64,000 bases of DNA from positions 62,001 to 126,000 of the forward strand of contig NZ_LAVS01000002.1 in NCBI RefSeq assembly GCF_000986865.1, written 5' to 3'. A program made the position numbers and the translations under genes. The DNA comes from Rheinheimera mesophila (GTDB taxonomy: Bacteria; Pseudomonadota; Gammaproteobacteria; Enterobacterales; Alteromonadaceae). The notes under the pieces were generated by a model. That model was not told the DNA's origin. It did no database searches and saw nothing but the letters and a program-made list of their open reading frames with translations. Below, one piece after another: positions 30,264 through 40,623 of the stretch; position 1 is the first letter of the stretch; every line of letters begins with the position of its first letter.

Positions 30264-31256
30264 GTGCCTGTGGCTAAAACACTGATGCTGGTTGCTTTGT
30301 TCTGTTGTTTTTTTTCTGATGCGTCGTCAGAGCAGCATGTTGTAGTCTGGATGAAAAATGGAGACAGATTAACAGGTGCTATCACTCAGCAAGACAAGGA
30401 TATTGTTTTTTTGAATCTACCGTATTCTGGTCAGGTACAACTCCCCCGAACTCAGATCGACCGTATAGAGCAGCAAAAGCTGCTGACTGCTGTGCCCGAA
30501 TTGACCGCTGAACCGCACAGCGCTGTCGTTCAAAACCAGCCGATACGGCACTACAGCGTGGATTTAACTGCAGGAAAAAAACGCAGTAGCAGCAGTACAG
30601 ACAACGTTGGATTTAAAGGCTCCTTTGAGCAGCGCGACAACAACCTGCGACTGACTTTTGACGGTAAATACGATTACGAGACCAGCAGCTCCTTAAAGAA
30701 AACCCATAAGTATCTGCTCAATCCGGGCGCTGACTATTTTTTCCAGCCACAACTTTTTTGGCGCAACAAAGTAGATTACGCCCAGGACTTTCTTGCATCC
30801 GACTACAGAAATATCGACTTGAGCTCAGGCCTGGGCTACAGCTTTTATGATACTGCTGAACTTCGGGTGGAGCTGATTGCGTTAGCGGGTTTAAAGCGTA
30901 CTCATTTTAAAGAAACTGCAGGACTGGAGTTGTTTCTTGGTGACAGACAGCAGTTGGATTTCCGGCATATACAACTGGAGTGGGATCTAAGGTATCTATG
31001 GCCTGCTAGCCGCTTTGAGGTATTTAGCGAAGGCAGTTATCTGAAACCTGTGAATCAGCCGGTGCAGTACATCGAGTTCAGACAAGAAATAAATCTGAGC
31101 TCTGGTGTGCACTATTACTTGACGGAGCAGATCCGGTTATCGTTTTCTGTGGATTTAGACTGGTCAAAAATTGATGTGGTTTTACCCGGTTATCAGGGGC
31201 TTTCGGCCGATAGCCGCGACTTGCATCAAAAACTCAGCTTAGGCGCCAGGTTTTAA
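30264..31256 (+). CDS. DUF481 family outer-membrane protein
   Basis: A 330-residue protein with a signal peptide (LMLVALFCCFFSDASS), a short N-terminal domain (VVWMKNGDRLTGAITQQDKDIVFL, a RNA-chaperone-like small beta fold often fused here) and a C-terminal DUF481 beta-barrel-like region ending in Phe (LSLGARF). The ending and alternating strands point to an outer-membrane location. The start is GTG at 30264 with AAGG close by; GTG at 30270 is equally possible. The function is unknown. Confidence 0.8.
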   Translation: MPVAKTLMLVALFCCFFSDASSEQHVVVWMKNGDRLTGAITQQDKDIVFLNLPYSGQVQLPRTQIDRIEQQKLLTAVPELTAEPHSAVVQNQPIRHYSVDLTAGKKRSSSSTDNVGFKGSFEQRDNNLRLTFDGKYDYETSSSLKKTHKYLLNPGADYFFQPQLFWRNKVDYAQDFLASDYRNIDLSSGLGYSFYDTAELRVELIALAGLKRTHFKETAGLELFLGDRQQLDFRHIQLEWDLRYLWPASRFEVFSEGSYLKPVNQPVQYIEFRQEINLSSGVHYYLTEQIRLSFSVDLDWSKIDVVLPGYQGLSADSRDLHQKLSLGARF

Positions 31257-31260
31257 AAGT

Positions 31261-31282
31261 GGGGCTGAGTAGACTCAGCCCC
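31261..31282. terminator. Hairpin between convergent genes
   Basis: GGGGCTGAG (31261-31269) pairs with CTCAGCCCC (31274-31282), loop TAGA. It lies between the DUF481 gene and the S8 protease gene. No long T-run is present. Confidence 0.6.
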
Positions 31283-31289
31283 CGAGTTA

Positions 31290-33095
31290 TTACAGGTTAA
31301 TCGCAGTGCTAGCACTGCATTTGGTGGTGCTGGCGGCTTCACATACCTTGTAACTGTAGCTGCCACGGTTTAACGGACCATCACGATGGCTGCCGTCGTT
31401 GGTCGTGGTCAGAATTTTCACATTGTTACGGTACAGATCGACGGTACTGGTGGTTGCACTGGCCCAGCTTAGATCCACATAACGCTTGCCTTTGCTGGAG
31501 ACGCCTTGCAAGGTCAGACTGATACCCGGAGTGGTTGTGCCGCCACCACAACCGTTAGTGGTCAGGTATTGATGTGCAGCCGCGGCCTGCACAATACCGT
31601 AACCGAAGTAGACATCTTTGCCTGCAGCACCTGCGTCTTTTGCCGTCGCTTTTAACGCATTACGGATTTGAGTACCAGTACAGCTTGGGTGATTTGACCA
31701 GACCAGAGCAGCAATACCTGATACGGCCGGTGTTGCCATCGAAGTACCGCTCATCAGACCATAATCGCTGGTACCGATGTTGATGGATGCAGTAGTAGCG
31801 GCCAACAGCGCAGTTCTGTCTTCAAAAGCCGCACCTACGGCAGGAATAGATGTGGTGTTGGCTGAACCTTCACCTAGGGTACCGTACAACATACCTGCGG
31901 TATTGTTGATGATAACAGCACCTACACCACCAGAGTTTTGGCAGTTTTTCACTTTGTCATGGAAAGAAATCACACCACGGTCAATCATACAGATTTTACC
32001 GGCTGCGCCTGAATTGACAGTTTCCGCTGTGCCCATAAAAAAGGTGGCAGCGCTGGCTGAACCCGGGTTTTCCATCGCAGAGGTGGCATAAGCAGTACCA
32101 TTGGCACTTAAGGTGGCGCTGGTTGCCATATCGGCAGGGTAGGTGGATAAGGTATCGACACCACCTGCAGTGGCTTCCACACAAATGGTTTCGTCTGTTT
32201 TGCCGTTGGCTGTACAGCTTGGGAATTGCGAGAAGTCTGCGATATTGTTGTTATTGTCGTTGGCTCCTATCATCATGACAGAAGGGTAACCAGCAGGATA
32301 AGAGCGCACATTATTGCCGTCGTTCCCTGCTGCGGCTATAACTAAACCACCAGCGTCGGTAAAGGTTTTAAAGGCGTTGGATTCAGTGGTATTGGCACCA
32401 CCACCGCCTAAGCTCATGCTGATAATGTCGGAACCTGCGTTTTTACATTTTTGTGCGGCATAGGCCAGATCTGACGAATAACCCCAACCTTCAGCGTTAA
32501 ATACTTTGATAATGTGCATAGCTACGCCAGGGGCCATACCTATTACACCAAAACCGTTGTCTGCCGCTCCTATGGTGCCGGCGACGTGAGTGCCGTGTGG
32601 GCCACCATTGACGTTCCAGTTGCCTGTGCCTGAGTCGTTGTCACCCGTGATGCTGCCCCAGTTAAAATCGGGGTTAGACTGGTCTAAACCTGAGTCAATG
32701 ACACAGACTTTAATACCTGCGCCAGGGTTAAATTGCACCTGATTGGCCTGAGATTGATACACAGCATAGGGGGTGATTTGTTGTTGCATTGGATCACCAG
32801 CGTCGTCGTTAAATAACGCCATTGGTTTACGTACTAAATCTTCTTCAATCAGTTTGATATGAGGGTTTTTCAGAATACCTTTGATTTCATCAACAGATTT
32901 ACCATTGAACTGAGCAGCGATAAAACCATCTGCATCGACTTTCACTTCGCCACCGAGCTGTTTTGTTAAGGCGGTCACTATACCTTTGTTGGCATTATCG
33001 ACCTGAATGATGACCCGATCCGCTGCAGTTGCGGTGGTACAGCCTAAAGCCATCACAGTGGCGAGTGAGATTTTATTTAACTTACTGATTTTCAT
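31290..33095 (-). CDS. Secreted S8 (subtilisin-like) serine protease
   Basis: A 601-residue extracellular protease. The order is: signal peptide (1-25), an I9-like propeptide (about 26-90), and a catalytic domain with Asp134 (VIDSGLD), His170 (HGTHVAG), an oxyanion Asn in AAAGNDG, and Ser452 (GTSMATP). A protease-associated (PA) domain is inserted between the oxyanion and Ser motifs (KICMIDRGVISFHDKVKNC). A C-terminal FN3-like module (about 525-601) follows a Gly/Thr linker. The start at 33095 has GGGAA upstream and leads straight into the signal peptide; the longer frame has no start signal. Confidence 0.92.
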   Translation of the reverse strand: MKISKLNKISLATVMALGCTTATAADRVIIQVDNANKGIVTALTKQLGGEVKVDADGFIAAQFNGKSVDEIKGILKNPHIKLIEEDLVRKPMALFNDDAGDPMQQQITPYAVYQSQANQVQFNPGAGIKVCVIDSGLDQSNPDFNWGSITGDNDSGTGNWNVNGGPHGTHVAGTIGAADNGFGVIGMAPGVAMHIIKVFNAEGWGYSSDLAYAAQKCKNAGSDIISMSLGGGGANTTESNAFKTFTDAGGLVIAAAGNDGNNVRSYPAGYPSVMMIGANDNNNNIADFSQFPSCTANGKTDETICVEATAGGVDTLSTYPADMATSATLSANGTAYATSAMENPGSASAATFFMGTAETVNSGAAGKICMIDRGVISFHDKVKNCQNSGGVGAVIINNTAGMLYGTLGEGSANTTSIPAVGAAFEDRTALLAATTASINIGTSDYGLMSGTSMATPAVSGIAALVWSNHPSCTGTQIRNALKATAKDAGAAGKDVYFGYGIVQAAAAHQYLTTNGCGGGTTTPGISLTLQGVSSKGKRYVDLSWASATTSTVDLYRNNVKILTTTNDGSHRDGPLNRGSYSYKVCEAASTTKCSASTAINL

Positions 33096-33380
33096 TGAGT
33101 TGTTCCCATTGCTTATTATTATATTCTCCACCAGGCTTCTGCATCTTGTGTGCTTTTGTCGCGCCAGGGTGGAGTCTTGTCGCATTTTTGCTGTAGATCA
33201 GCGTCTCCTTAATGCCATTTTTTGTCTGGGAAAAGCAATTAATTTATTAAATTTTGTTTTCAAATGTAATTAAATGTAAGCGGTGGGCTGTACACCAATT
33301 TGTACGAAATATGACTGCAGACCGCGTAGACTGGTTAAAGTCAAGCGATCTGACAGAAGAAAAAAAATGCAGCAGTTGCT

Positions 33381-34367
33381 CTAACGGGCAATCAACCCGG
33401 CGGCAATTTGAAAGGAATGTTGTCTGGCTTCGGGGTTGTGCATCATGCTGGTTAACATCAATTCATCGGGTTGGTATGCCGCGATAAAATTTATTATGCC
33501 TTGTTGTACCTCGGTTGGGTTGCCAACGACTGAGCAGGCTAATGCCTTGTCGACATAGGCTTTTTCATGAGGTTGCCATATCTGATCCATAGCGTCGACT
33601 GGTGCGGGCAACAAACCCGGTACACCTCTGACTAAGTTGACAAACTGCTGCTGAAGCGAACTGAAAAGGCGTTGAGCTTCAGCAGTGGTATCGGCCGCAA
33701 AGACATTCAGCGCCAGCATCAGGTAGGGTTTATCCAGTTGAGCAGAGGGTTTAAATTCCTTGCGATACAAAGCTGCGGCCTGTTCCATCATGGCAGGCGC
33801 AAAATGTGAGGCAAAGGCATAAGGCAACCCCAGATGAGCAGCCAGTTGCGCTCCATATAAACTCGAACCCAAGATCCACAAGGGCACCTGCAGACTTTGC
33901 CCTGGTACAGCTTGGACCTTTTGATTCGGTTGTACTTCGCCAAAATACTGCTGTAACTCAATGATATCGCTTAGGAACTGATCCTCGCTTTCCATCCGGT
34001 TGCGCCGCAATGCCCGTGCCGTTTGCTGATCGCTGCCCGGCGCACGACCCAAGCCTAAGTCAATCCGATGTGGATACAAAGTCGCTAAAGTACCAAATTG
34101 TTCAGCGATGACCAAAGGGGAGTGATTGGGCAGCATAATACCGCCGGCTCCCAGCCGAATACGTGAGGTGGCAGCGGCTAAGTGGCTGATCAACAAAGAA
34201 GTTGCTGCACTGGCAATACCGGGCATATTATGATGCTCAGCCAGCCAGTAACGATGATAACCCAGCCGATCAGCGTGCTGCGCCAAAGCTTTACTGCTGG
34301 CAAAACTATCACTGATGCTATGGCCTGCAGAGACTGGTGCTAAATCTAAAATAGACAAAGGGATCAT
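33381..34367 (-). CDS. Luciferase-like (LLM class) flavin-dependent oxidoreductase
   Basis: A 328-residue TIM-barrel protein of the bacterial luciferase-like monooxygenase superfamily, YhbW-like group. The opening [12 protein letters not shown] and the segments [38 protein letters not shown] and [13 protein letters not shown] are the family hallmarks. It likely uses reduced FMN; the substrate is unknown. It is monocistronic, preceded by a 200-base gap shared with the divergent MgtC-like gene. Confidence 0.9.
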   Translation of the reverse strand: MIPLSILDLAPVSAGHSISDSFASSKALAQHADRLGYHRYWLAEHHNMPGIASAATSLLISHLAAATSRIRLGAGGIMLPNHSPLVIAEQFGTLATLYPHRIDLGLGRAPGSDQQTARALRRNRMESEDQFLSDIIELQQYFGEVQPNQKVQAVPGQSLQVPLWILGSSLYGAQLAAHLGLPYAFASHFAPAMMEQAAALYRKEFKPSAQLDKPYLMLALNVFAADTTAEAQRLFSSLQQQFVNLVRGVPGLLPAPVDAMDQIWQPHEKAYVDKALACSVVGNPTEVQQGIINFIAAYQPDELMLTSMMHNPEARQHSFQIAAGLIAR

Positions 34368-34570
34368 GAGGGCTCCGTCGGTAGATACATATCGGCATTT
34401 AATACCGTCTGGTATAAAACTATATGTGCAATGGGTGCGGGCTTTGACAGATTCAAGAGCTGTGTTGTATTTCGGCGGATTTTACCGTTGAGCGCAGCGT
34501 TTTTTGCGATGGATCAAGGGACGAAGCTGAAATTCGGCTATGCTGAGAAAAACACCAAAGACAATGAATA

Positions 34571-35848
34571 ATGGCTGGATTTGACGTAACCCTGGCGCAA
34601 AATTTTCTGATTGCGCTGCTGATTGGCGCTTTAGTCGGAATTGAGCGGGAAAAGCATAAAAACAATGACCATCCCGGCTCTTTTGCCGGAGTGCGTACCT
34701 ATATTTTGTTTGCTCAGCTTGGCGCTGTCAGTGCCTGGTTGTCGGTATATTTACAAACAGCCTGGCTTTTTATCGCAGCTTTGCTGGCCGTATCGGTGAT
34801 AGTGCTGAGCTCCTATTATCTGGAAAACAAAACCAAAGCTGTGGCTTTGGGTTTAACCAGCGAATTGTCTGCGATGACGGTTTGTTTATTAGGTGGCGCT
34901 GTCATCTTTGGCTTTGCCGAAATAGCCGTATCTCTTGCTATTTTAACCTCCGCCATTTTAGCGTTTCGTGAGCCGTTGCATGGCCTGGTTAATAAAATAG
35001 GGGCGGACGATTTATATGCTGGCCTGAAACTTTTGATTGCCAGTTTTATTGTGTTGCCTTTGTTGCCGAACCATAGCGTTGATCCCTGGCAGGCGCTGAA
35101 TCCTTATAAACTCTGGCTGCTGGTGATTTTAATCTCTGGATTGTCCCTGGTTGGTTATATAGCTGTGCGTTTCTTCGGATCAGTAAAAGGAACCATGATC
35201 ACGGCTCTGACAGGTGGGCTGGTGTCGTCTACCGCTATGACTTTAAGTTTTGCCCGCAGCAGTAAAACAGAAACGGACAGCGGTGCAGCCAACAGGTTAG
35301 TGGCTGGCATTTTACTGTCCTGGCTGGTGATGTTTGGCCGGGTTTTATTAATTGTCACCGCTGTTTCTCTGCCTCTAATGCAACAATTACTTTGGCCTTT
35401 GCTGGGGCTGGCATTGTTAACTGCCGCCTTGAGCAGCGTATTTTTTCTGCTGGGACACAGGCTGCAAGCTGCGTCTGCCGCCACCGAGCTGCCGGTAAAA
35501 AATCCTTTTAGCTTATGGTCCGCTATTCAGTTTGCTTTGTTATTTGCGCTGGTGTTGCTGCTGGTCAAACTGGCGGAGCATTATGCGCCGGGTCAGGGGT
35601 TGTATTGGTTAGCTGCTCTGGCAGGTTTAACAGATGTTGATGCCATTAGTTTGTCTTTAGCCGATTATGCGGCGCGCAGTCAGGCTCTTGATCTGGCCGC
35701 CACAGCTCTTGGTATTGCCATCTTAAGTAATTCAGTGGTGAAAACAGCTATGGTATGGGTGGCAGGAACCCGGACTCTGGCGCTGCGTATCAGTGCGGCA
35801 ACACTCGGTTTGGGTTTAGCTGGTCTGTTGTTATTTAGCCTGAATTAA
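34571..35848 (+). CDS. MgtC/SapB-type membrane protein with DUF4010
   Basis: A 425-residue protein with about 11-12 hydrophobic segments. The N-terminal 140 residues are MgtC-like (FLIALLIGALVGIEREK, then FAGVRTYILFAQLGA). The C-terminal part is DUF4010 (KGTMITALTGGLVSSTAMTLSFAR and ALAGLTDVDAISLSLADYA). MgtC proteins are linked to low-Mg growth and membrane potential. The role of the fused form is not known. The start ATG 34571 has only a weak site (ATAATG). Confidence 0.85.
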   Translation: MAGFDVTLAQNFLIALLIGALVGIEREKHKNNDHPGSFAGVRTYILFAQLGAVSAWLSVYLQTAWLFIAALLAVSVIVLSSYYLENKTKAVALGLTSELSAMTVCLLGGAVIFGFAEIAVSLAILTSAILAFREPLHGLVNKIGADDLYAGLKLLIASFIVLPLLPNHSVDPWQALNPYKLWLLVILISGLSLVGYIAVRFFGSVKGTMITALTGGLVSSTAMTLSFARSSKTETDSGAANRLVAGILLSWLVMFGRVLLIVTAVSLPLMQQLLWPLLGLALLTAALSSVFFLLGHRLQAASAATELPVKNPFSLWSAIQFALLFALVLLLVKLAEHYAPGQGLYWLAALAGLTDVDAISLSLADYAARSQALDLAATALGIAILSNSVVKTAMVWVAGTRTLALRISAATLGLGLAGLLLFSLN

Positions 35849-35936
35849 CACAAGTCAAACTGAGCCTGTACCAGCTCAGCTTGCCTTAAGTTTTTGCTGG
35901 CAGAATTTAAAAAAGAAACCAAAAACAGAGGTTGTT

Positions 35937-36491
35937 ATGCCTGCTTCACAACAAAATTACAGCAACTGGATGGTATCTTTGCACTGGCTGACCGTGCTGC
36001 TGATGATCACTATTTACGCCAGTATTGAATTCAGAGGCATTTTTGAAAAAGGTACCGCAGAGCGTGATCTAATCAAAGAAGTGCATTTTGTGTTGGGGTT
36101 AAGTGTATGGTTTATTACCTTGCTGCGCCTTGTGGTCAGGCGTTTTAGCCCTATACCGCCCATAGTACCGGCGCCTTCAGCTACAGCATTAAAAATATCA
36201 GCACTGATGCATCTGGCACTTTATGGCTTTTTACTGCTGATGCCATTACTTGGATGGCTGATATTAAGTGCGGGCGATAAAGTGATACCGTTCTGGGGCT
36301 TTCAACTACCAGCTTTGATAGGACCGGATCCTGATCTGGCGTCTTCCATTAAAGAAATTCACGAATTAGTGGGCAAGGCTGGTTATCTGTTGATTGCCGT
36401 TCATACCCTGGGTGCACTGGCTCATCACTACAGATTCAAAGACAACACCTTAAAACGCATGTTGCCCGGATTATTTAAAGCTGAAGGCTAA
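35937..36491 (+). CDS. Cytochrome b561
   Basis: A 184-residue inner-membrane dihaem cytochrome b of the bacterial CybB type. Four transmembrane helices carry the expected histidines: LHWLTVLL (about His16), KEVHFVLGL (about His49), and two in the last part (EIHELVGKAGYLLIAVHTLGALAHHY, broken into EIHELVG and AVHTLGALAHHY). It moves electrons from quinol to an acceptor, often to remove superoxide. AACAGAGG precedes the start. It is followed 59 bases later by the pseudouridine synthase gene. Confidence 0.9.
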   Translation: MPASQQNYSNWMVSLHWLTVLLMITIYASIEFRGIFEKGTAERDLIKEVHFVLGLSVWFITLLRLVVRRFSPIPPIVPAPSATALKISALMHLALYGFLLLMPLLGWLILSAGDKVIPFWGFQLPALIGPDPDLASSIKEIHELVGKAGYLLIAVHTLGALAHHYRFKDNTLKRMLPGLFKAEG

Positions 36492-36550
36492 AAGCGGTTG
36501 ACGCGGATCCCCGAAAGGTTTTAACTCTGAGCCCTCTTGAGTGAGGGCCT

Positions 36551-37483
36551 ATGAGTAAAGCAAAACAAGCTTCTGAAATCACCTTGCCGCCCAAAGATCT
36601 GGGCTGGGGCACTGTACTGAATTTTTTGATTGAAAAATTTCACCGCATCGACGCTGCTATTTGGCGACAACGAGTCGCAGAGGGCAAAGTGTTTTGGTTT
36701 GGTGGCGAAGAGATCCATGCCAACACTGCCTTTTTACCCAGCCGCAGGGTGTGTTATTACCGCGAAGTAGAGGCCGAACCTTTAATTCCTTTTGCCCATC
36801 AGATGATTTATCAGGACGACCATATCCTGGTGGCCTGCAAACCACATTTTTTACCTGTCACACCGGGCGGAGACTTTGTGAATGAATGCCTGCTGGAACG
36901 GGTAAAGCGGGATACCGGATTGCAGGATGTGGTGGCGGTACACAGACTAGACAAAGAAACCGCAGGTTTAGTGTTGTTTTCGGTCAATAGCCAAAGCCGT
37001 CCTTTGTATTATCAGTTGTTTGCGGATGGTCTGGTTCAGAAAACCTATAGTGCGGTCGCTACTCTGTCTGAAACGCTACAGCAACTGGAATTACCTCAGC
37101 ACTGGCAGGTAAAAAACCGTCTGGAAAAATCGAGTCCGGCGTTTTTAATGCAACAGGTGGAAGGGCAGGCGAATGCGTTTTCCAGCCTGAGCCTGGTCGA
37201 TAAAAGAGCGGATCTTGGGTTATTTGAATTAAGCCCGCACACAGGGAAAACCCATCAGTTGCGTTTGCATATGCTGTCTTTGGGCTGTCCAATACTGTTT
37301 GATAAATACTATCCGGATTTATTACCAAAACAGTCTGATCAGCCACTGGATTTCACACAGCCTCTGCAATTAGTGGCCAGAGGGTTAGGCTTTACCGATC
37401 CTGTAACCGGACTAAAGCATCAATTTGAATCAGAGCGTCAGTTATTGAGCTGGCCTGTGAGTGATGGAACTAAGGAGTATTAA
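36551..37483 (+). CDS. RluA-family pseudouridine synthase
   Basis: A 310-residue RNA-modifying enzyme. The catalytic aspartate is in VHRLDKETAGLVLFS, the hallmark of the RluA family, and RADLGLFELSPHTGKTHQLRLHM (a split of the conserved C-terminal motif) is also present. The N-terminal 80 residues look like an S4-like or leader region with WRQRVAEGKVFW. It isomerises specific uridines in rRNA or tRNA; which site cannot be told. The gene shares the A of its TAA stop with the next ATG. Confidence 0.88.
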   Translation: MSKAKQASEITLPPKDLGWGTVLNFLIEKFHRIDAAIWRQRVAEGKVFWFGGEEIHANTAFLPSRRVCYYREVEAEPLIPFAHQMIYQDDHILVACKPHFLPVTPGGDFVNECLLERVKRDTGLQDVVAVHRLDKETAGLVLFSVNSQSRPLYYQLFADGLVQKTYSAVATLSETLQQLELPQHWQVKNRLEKSSPAFLMQQVEGQANAFSSLSLVDKRADLGLFELSPHTGKTHQLRLHMLSLGCPILFDKYYPDLLPKQSDQPLDFTQPLQLVARGLGFTDPVTGLKHQFESERQLLSWPVSDGTKEY

Positions 37484-37833
37484 TGTCGAAGAAAGTGTAT
37501 TGTATTGCTCAGTTTTTACCCAAGCCGGGTAAAGAAGCAGAGCTTTTTAAAGTGTTGCAAAGTTTAGAGGCAAATACCTTGCGTGAAGATGGGTGTTTGC
37601 AGTACAGAGTCACGCGTCAAATCGCCAGCCCTTTTGCTGAGGGTAATAGTTTTCCCATCGTTTTTAACGAAATTTGGGCGGATCTGCCAAGTTTTGAAGC
37701 GCATTGTCAACGCCATGAAATTAGCCAATTCTTCCAGACGTATTGTCTGGCAGACACTGGACTGGCTGCAGACTGGAATGTGTGTATTTACAGCGACGAG
37801 CCAGAAAATTTTGATGCACCCAGATTACAGTAG
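37483..37833 (+). CDS. Antibiotic biosynthesis monooxygenase (ABM) domain protein
   Basis: A 116-residue dimeric alpha/beta barrel protein of the ABM/YgiN type, starting VYCIAQFLPKPGKEAELFKVLQSLE. The conserved NEIWADLPSFEAHCQRHEI segment (about 63-81) fits putative quinol monooxygenases. Its start codon overlaps the upstream stop (TAATG), so it is coupled to the pseudouridine synthase gene. The substrate is unknown. A strong terminator follows. Confidence 0.82.
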   Translation: MSKKVYCIAQFLPKPGKEAELFKVLQSLEANTLREDGCLQYRVTRQIASPFAEGNSFPIVFNEIWADLPSFEAHCQRHEISQFFQTYCLADTGLAADWNVCIYSDEPENFDAPRLQ

Positions 37834-37865
37834 CGGCTTGTGACAATTCAGGTTGTATCCAGAAC

Positions 37866-37889
37866 AACGCCGGCTTTGATACCGGCGTT
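37866..37889 (+). terminator. Terminator after the ABM gene
   Basis: AACGCCGG (37866-37873) pairs with CCGGCGTT (37882-37889), followed by a TTTTT run. Confidence 0.88.
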
Positions 37890-37909
37890 TTTTATTCAGG
37901 CAGAGTGTA

Positions 37910-39913
37910 TTAAGAACCTATCACACCGCCATCATCTTTAGTGATGATCACTGTGGCTGAGCGGGGTCTGCTGCTACCGTCGTTGGCTGGCCAGTGACTG
38001 GTAAACTGGGTGGGGGTTGAACGATCGCCCGGATGCTGCACATTAACAAACATGGTTTTTAAATCCGGGGTAAAAGCTAAACCTGTGACTTCGGCATCCA
38101 CTGGTCCGACAAAAAAGCGTCTGATAGTGCGACTGACTGGGTCTGCAACCAACATCTGGTTATTACCATAAGGGCCTTCACCTTGTTGTGAACCACTCAT
38201 GTCGGTTTGGATCCACAGCAAACCGTTGGCGCTAAAACATAAACCATCCGGGCTTGCCATATGGTTATCTGCGGTCAGGGTCAGGTTGGTCCCCGGTGTT
38301 GTTGTTCCTACATCACCTGCCAACAAAAAGATATCCCAGTTAAAACTCAGGCCCTGAGTCGCAGCATTTTCTTTCCAGCGAATAATATGACCCGTAGCGT
38401 TGCTCGCTCTTGGGTTGGCAGCATCAATCTGCTCAGGTTTGCGGCTGGTGTTATTGGTCAGGGTAAAATAGACCTCTCCCGTTACCGGATGCACTGCACC
38501 CCATTCAGGTCTGTCCATTTTAGTGGCTCCGGCAATATCTGCGGCTAATCTGGTATTGATTAACAGGTCGGCCTGACTGTCGAAACTAACGCCAGCTAAA
38601 GCCGCTTTCGCCATCAGATCCTGATTATTGATATCCAGTGCCAGCCATTCGCCTGAACCATCGGCATTAAATTTAGCGACATACAAGGTACCGTCATTGA
38701 GTAAGTGGCCTCCTGCTGTGGCTTTAAAGTAAGCGGCTTTGGAGACATACTTGTAGATGTACTCAAAGGTGGAATCGTCGCCTGAATAGACAGTGATAGG
38801 TTGGCCTTCGACGACAGGCGCAAAGATCACACCCTCATGACCAAAACGACCTAAAGCGGTGCGCTTTTGTGGCACGCTGTCCGGGTTAAAAGGATCTATT
38901 TCCACTATCCAGCCAAAGGTATTGGGTTCGTTACGATAATCCTCGCTGGCGTCCGCCCCTAAACTCGATGCATTAAAACGTTGATAGTGGTCAGCGCCTG
39001 AATCTGCTGTCTCCCAATAATAACGGCCATTTGTACGACCTACACCATAACGTTGATGTTCACGCGGTTGAGTGGCGTCGGCATTCATAAAATAACCTGC
39101 CCAGTTTTCCTCGCAGGTTAAATAGGTGCCCCAGGGGGTAAAACCATTGCCACAGTTATTTAAAGTGCCACGGGTGCGCGTGCCGTCCTGACTATATTTA
39201 GTCACGACTTTGGCATCACCACGCACAGGACCAGTGATATCCATAGGCGTAGCACCGGTAATACGACGATTCAGTGGGCTACCCTGAACCAGTTGGAACT
39301 GACCTTGCGCATCTTTTTTGATATGAGCCACAGTCACGCCGTGTGCGGCCACTTCTTTACGTACTTCATCTGCCGGACGTGGTAAACCTGTCGGCCCCAT
39401 AGGATGCAATACATTGGCATCCAGATATTCGTGGTTAAATACCAGCACACCTTCATCGCTGTTTGTATTGCTGCTGCGGGCATCCAAAGGGAAAAAATGC
39501 ATGCCATCATGATGCGCGCCCACTTGCTGTTCCATGTCCGAACCACTGTTGCTGCCATCAGCCAGATAAGCAGGGTAGCTGCCCAAAAGTGGTGTACCCA
39601 TAGGTAAAAATGGGCGTGCCGTATAACCCGCTGGAACTGTCACTGTATCTAAACGGTTGGCTGCTATCGCGGTGAAACCTAATAAAACCGGTGCAGGTTC
39701 AGGTTTTACTGCTTCAGGGCCCGTCACTGGCTCTGCAGTATCGCTACTGCAAGCTACTAAAGATGTCCCCATAATGGTTGCTATGGCTGCGCCTAATGAA
39801 CCTTTTAAGAAGCTGCGACGGGACGCCAGAACAGATTGAAAATCAGGGTTATCTGAAAAGTTGGTTTGTGGATCTATACCCGAATTGTCGATCTGGAAAT
39901 TGTTGTTCTGCAT
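37910..39913 (-). CDS. PhoX-family phosphatase (Tat-exported)
   Basis: A 667-residue secreted phosphatase of the PhoX type, which uses calcium and iron. The twin-arginine signal SRRSFLKG sits at about residues 33-40, so it is folded in the cytoplasm and exported by Tat; ACSSD after it hints at a lipoprotein cysteine. Family segments are VLVFNHEYLD, NNCGNGFTPWGTYLTCEENWAGYF (key residues in this stretch near residue 255), LGRFGHEGVIF and SPDGLCFSANGLLWIQTD. The start at 39913 follows GGAGTCAAA; the longer frame is not used. Confidence 0.92.
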   Translation of the reverse strand: MQNNNFQIDNSGIDPQTNFSDNPDFQSVLASRRSFLKGSLGAAIATIMGTSLVACSSDTAEPVTGPEAVKPEPAPVLLGFTAIAANRLDTVTVPAGYTARPFLPMGTPLLGSYPAYLADGSNSGSDMEQQVGAHHDGMHFFPLDARSSNTNSDEGVLVFNHEYLDANVLHPMGPTGLPRPADEVRKEVAAHGVTVAHIKKDAQGQFQLVQGSPLNRRITGATPMDITGPVRGDAKVVTKYSQDGTRTRGTLNNCGNGFTPWGTYLTCEENWAGYFMNADATQPREHQRYGVGRTNGRYYWETADSGADHYQRFNASSLGADASEDYRNEPNTFGWIVEIDPFNPDSVPQKRTALGRFGHEGVIFAPVVEGQPITVYSGDDSTFEYIYKYVSKAAYFKATAGGHLLNDGTLYVAKFNADGSGEWLALDINNQDLMAKAALAGVSFDSQADLLINTRLAADIAGATKMDRPEWGAVHPVTGEVYFTLTNNTSRKPEQIDAANPRASNATGHIIRWKENAATQGLSFNWDIFLLAGDVGTTTPGTNLTLTADNHMASPDGLCFSANGLLWIQTDMSGSQQGEGPYGNNQMLVADPVSRTIRRFFVGPVDAEVTGLAFTPDLKTMFVNVQHPGDRSTPTQFTSHWPANDGSSRPRSATVIITKDDGGVIGS

Positions 39914-40080
39914 TTTGACTCCGATGTCGGTTGAATTAAAAATCTGCACGCGACATTAGAGCTGTTACTTGTTTCAGTAAGGTTACTATTTGTTGATAAA
40001 ATAAAGACGACTATTCGACATTTCTGTGACAAAAGCGGACAATCACAGAATGAGGGGCGTCCTCATTCTGTGGGCTGATT

Positions 40081-40623
40081 TCAGGAGTTTGCGTCGTCAA
40101 AAACTCTCACTTTGACCTGACGTTCTGTGTCTTTGATTTTTCTGCAGCGATGCGTTTTTAAGTTAGAACCTAATTGTTTTGCTTCCTGGCGACACGCCAT
40201 AAACTGAGCACGATAACCGTATTTAGCTCTGTATTGCTCGGTTTGCTCTTCCAGCATTTTTTTATGTTCAGGGCTGAGATTTTTAGTCAGCGACTTGTAA
40301 TGTTTGATCCAGGTTTGATCTTCCTGTTCTATGGCCAGGCCTAGCCAGGTCAGGCCTTCAGCTATATTTTCCTTGGTGCCCACTCCGGCCAGCATATAGG
40401 TACCTACGATGTTCTGGGCTAACTTGTCGCCGTACTTGGCATATTGCAGCAGCACAGGAAAAGCACTTTCATAATCTTTTTGCTGAGCATTTCTTAGCGC
40501 CAGCTCCAGCTTGGTGTCGTATTCAAGTTCATTCATCGTCACCACTTTTCCTTCAGCGGCTATGCTTTGAGTCGATAACAGTGACAGGCTTGCCGCAGCT
40601 ATCATCAGAGTCAGTTTTTTCAT
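40081..40623 (-). CDS. Secreted protein with Sel1-like repeat
   Basis: A 180-residue protein with a signal peptide (cleavage near SIAA/EG). The middle has YAKYGDKLAQNIVGTYMLAGVGTKENIAEGLTWLGLAIEQ, which fits a Sel1-like/TPR helical pair (about residues 60-98). The C-terminal part is basic with two cysteines that may bond (ACRQEA and HRCRKI). Start ATG 40623 is chosen over the Met three codons earlier because AGAAGGA then has proper spacing. It is on the same strand and downstream of the multicopper oxidase, but 218 bases away. The function is unknown. Confidence 0.65.
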   Translation of the reverse strand: MKKLTLMIAAASLSLLSTQSIAAEGKVVTMNELEYDTKLELALRNAQQKDYESAFPVLLQYAKYGDKLAQNIVGTYMLAGVGTKENIAEGLTWLGLAIEQEDQTWIKHYKSLTKNLSPEHKKMLEEQTEQYRAKYGYRAQFMACRQEAKQLGSNLKTHRCRKIKDTERQVKVRVFDDANS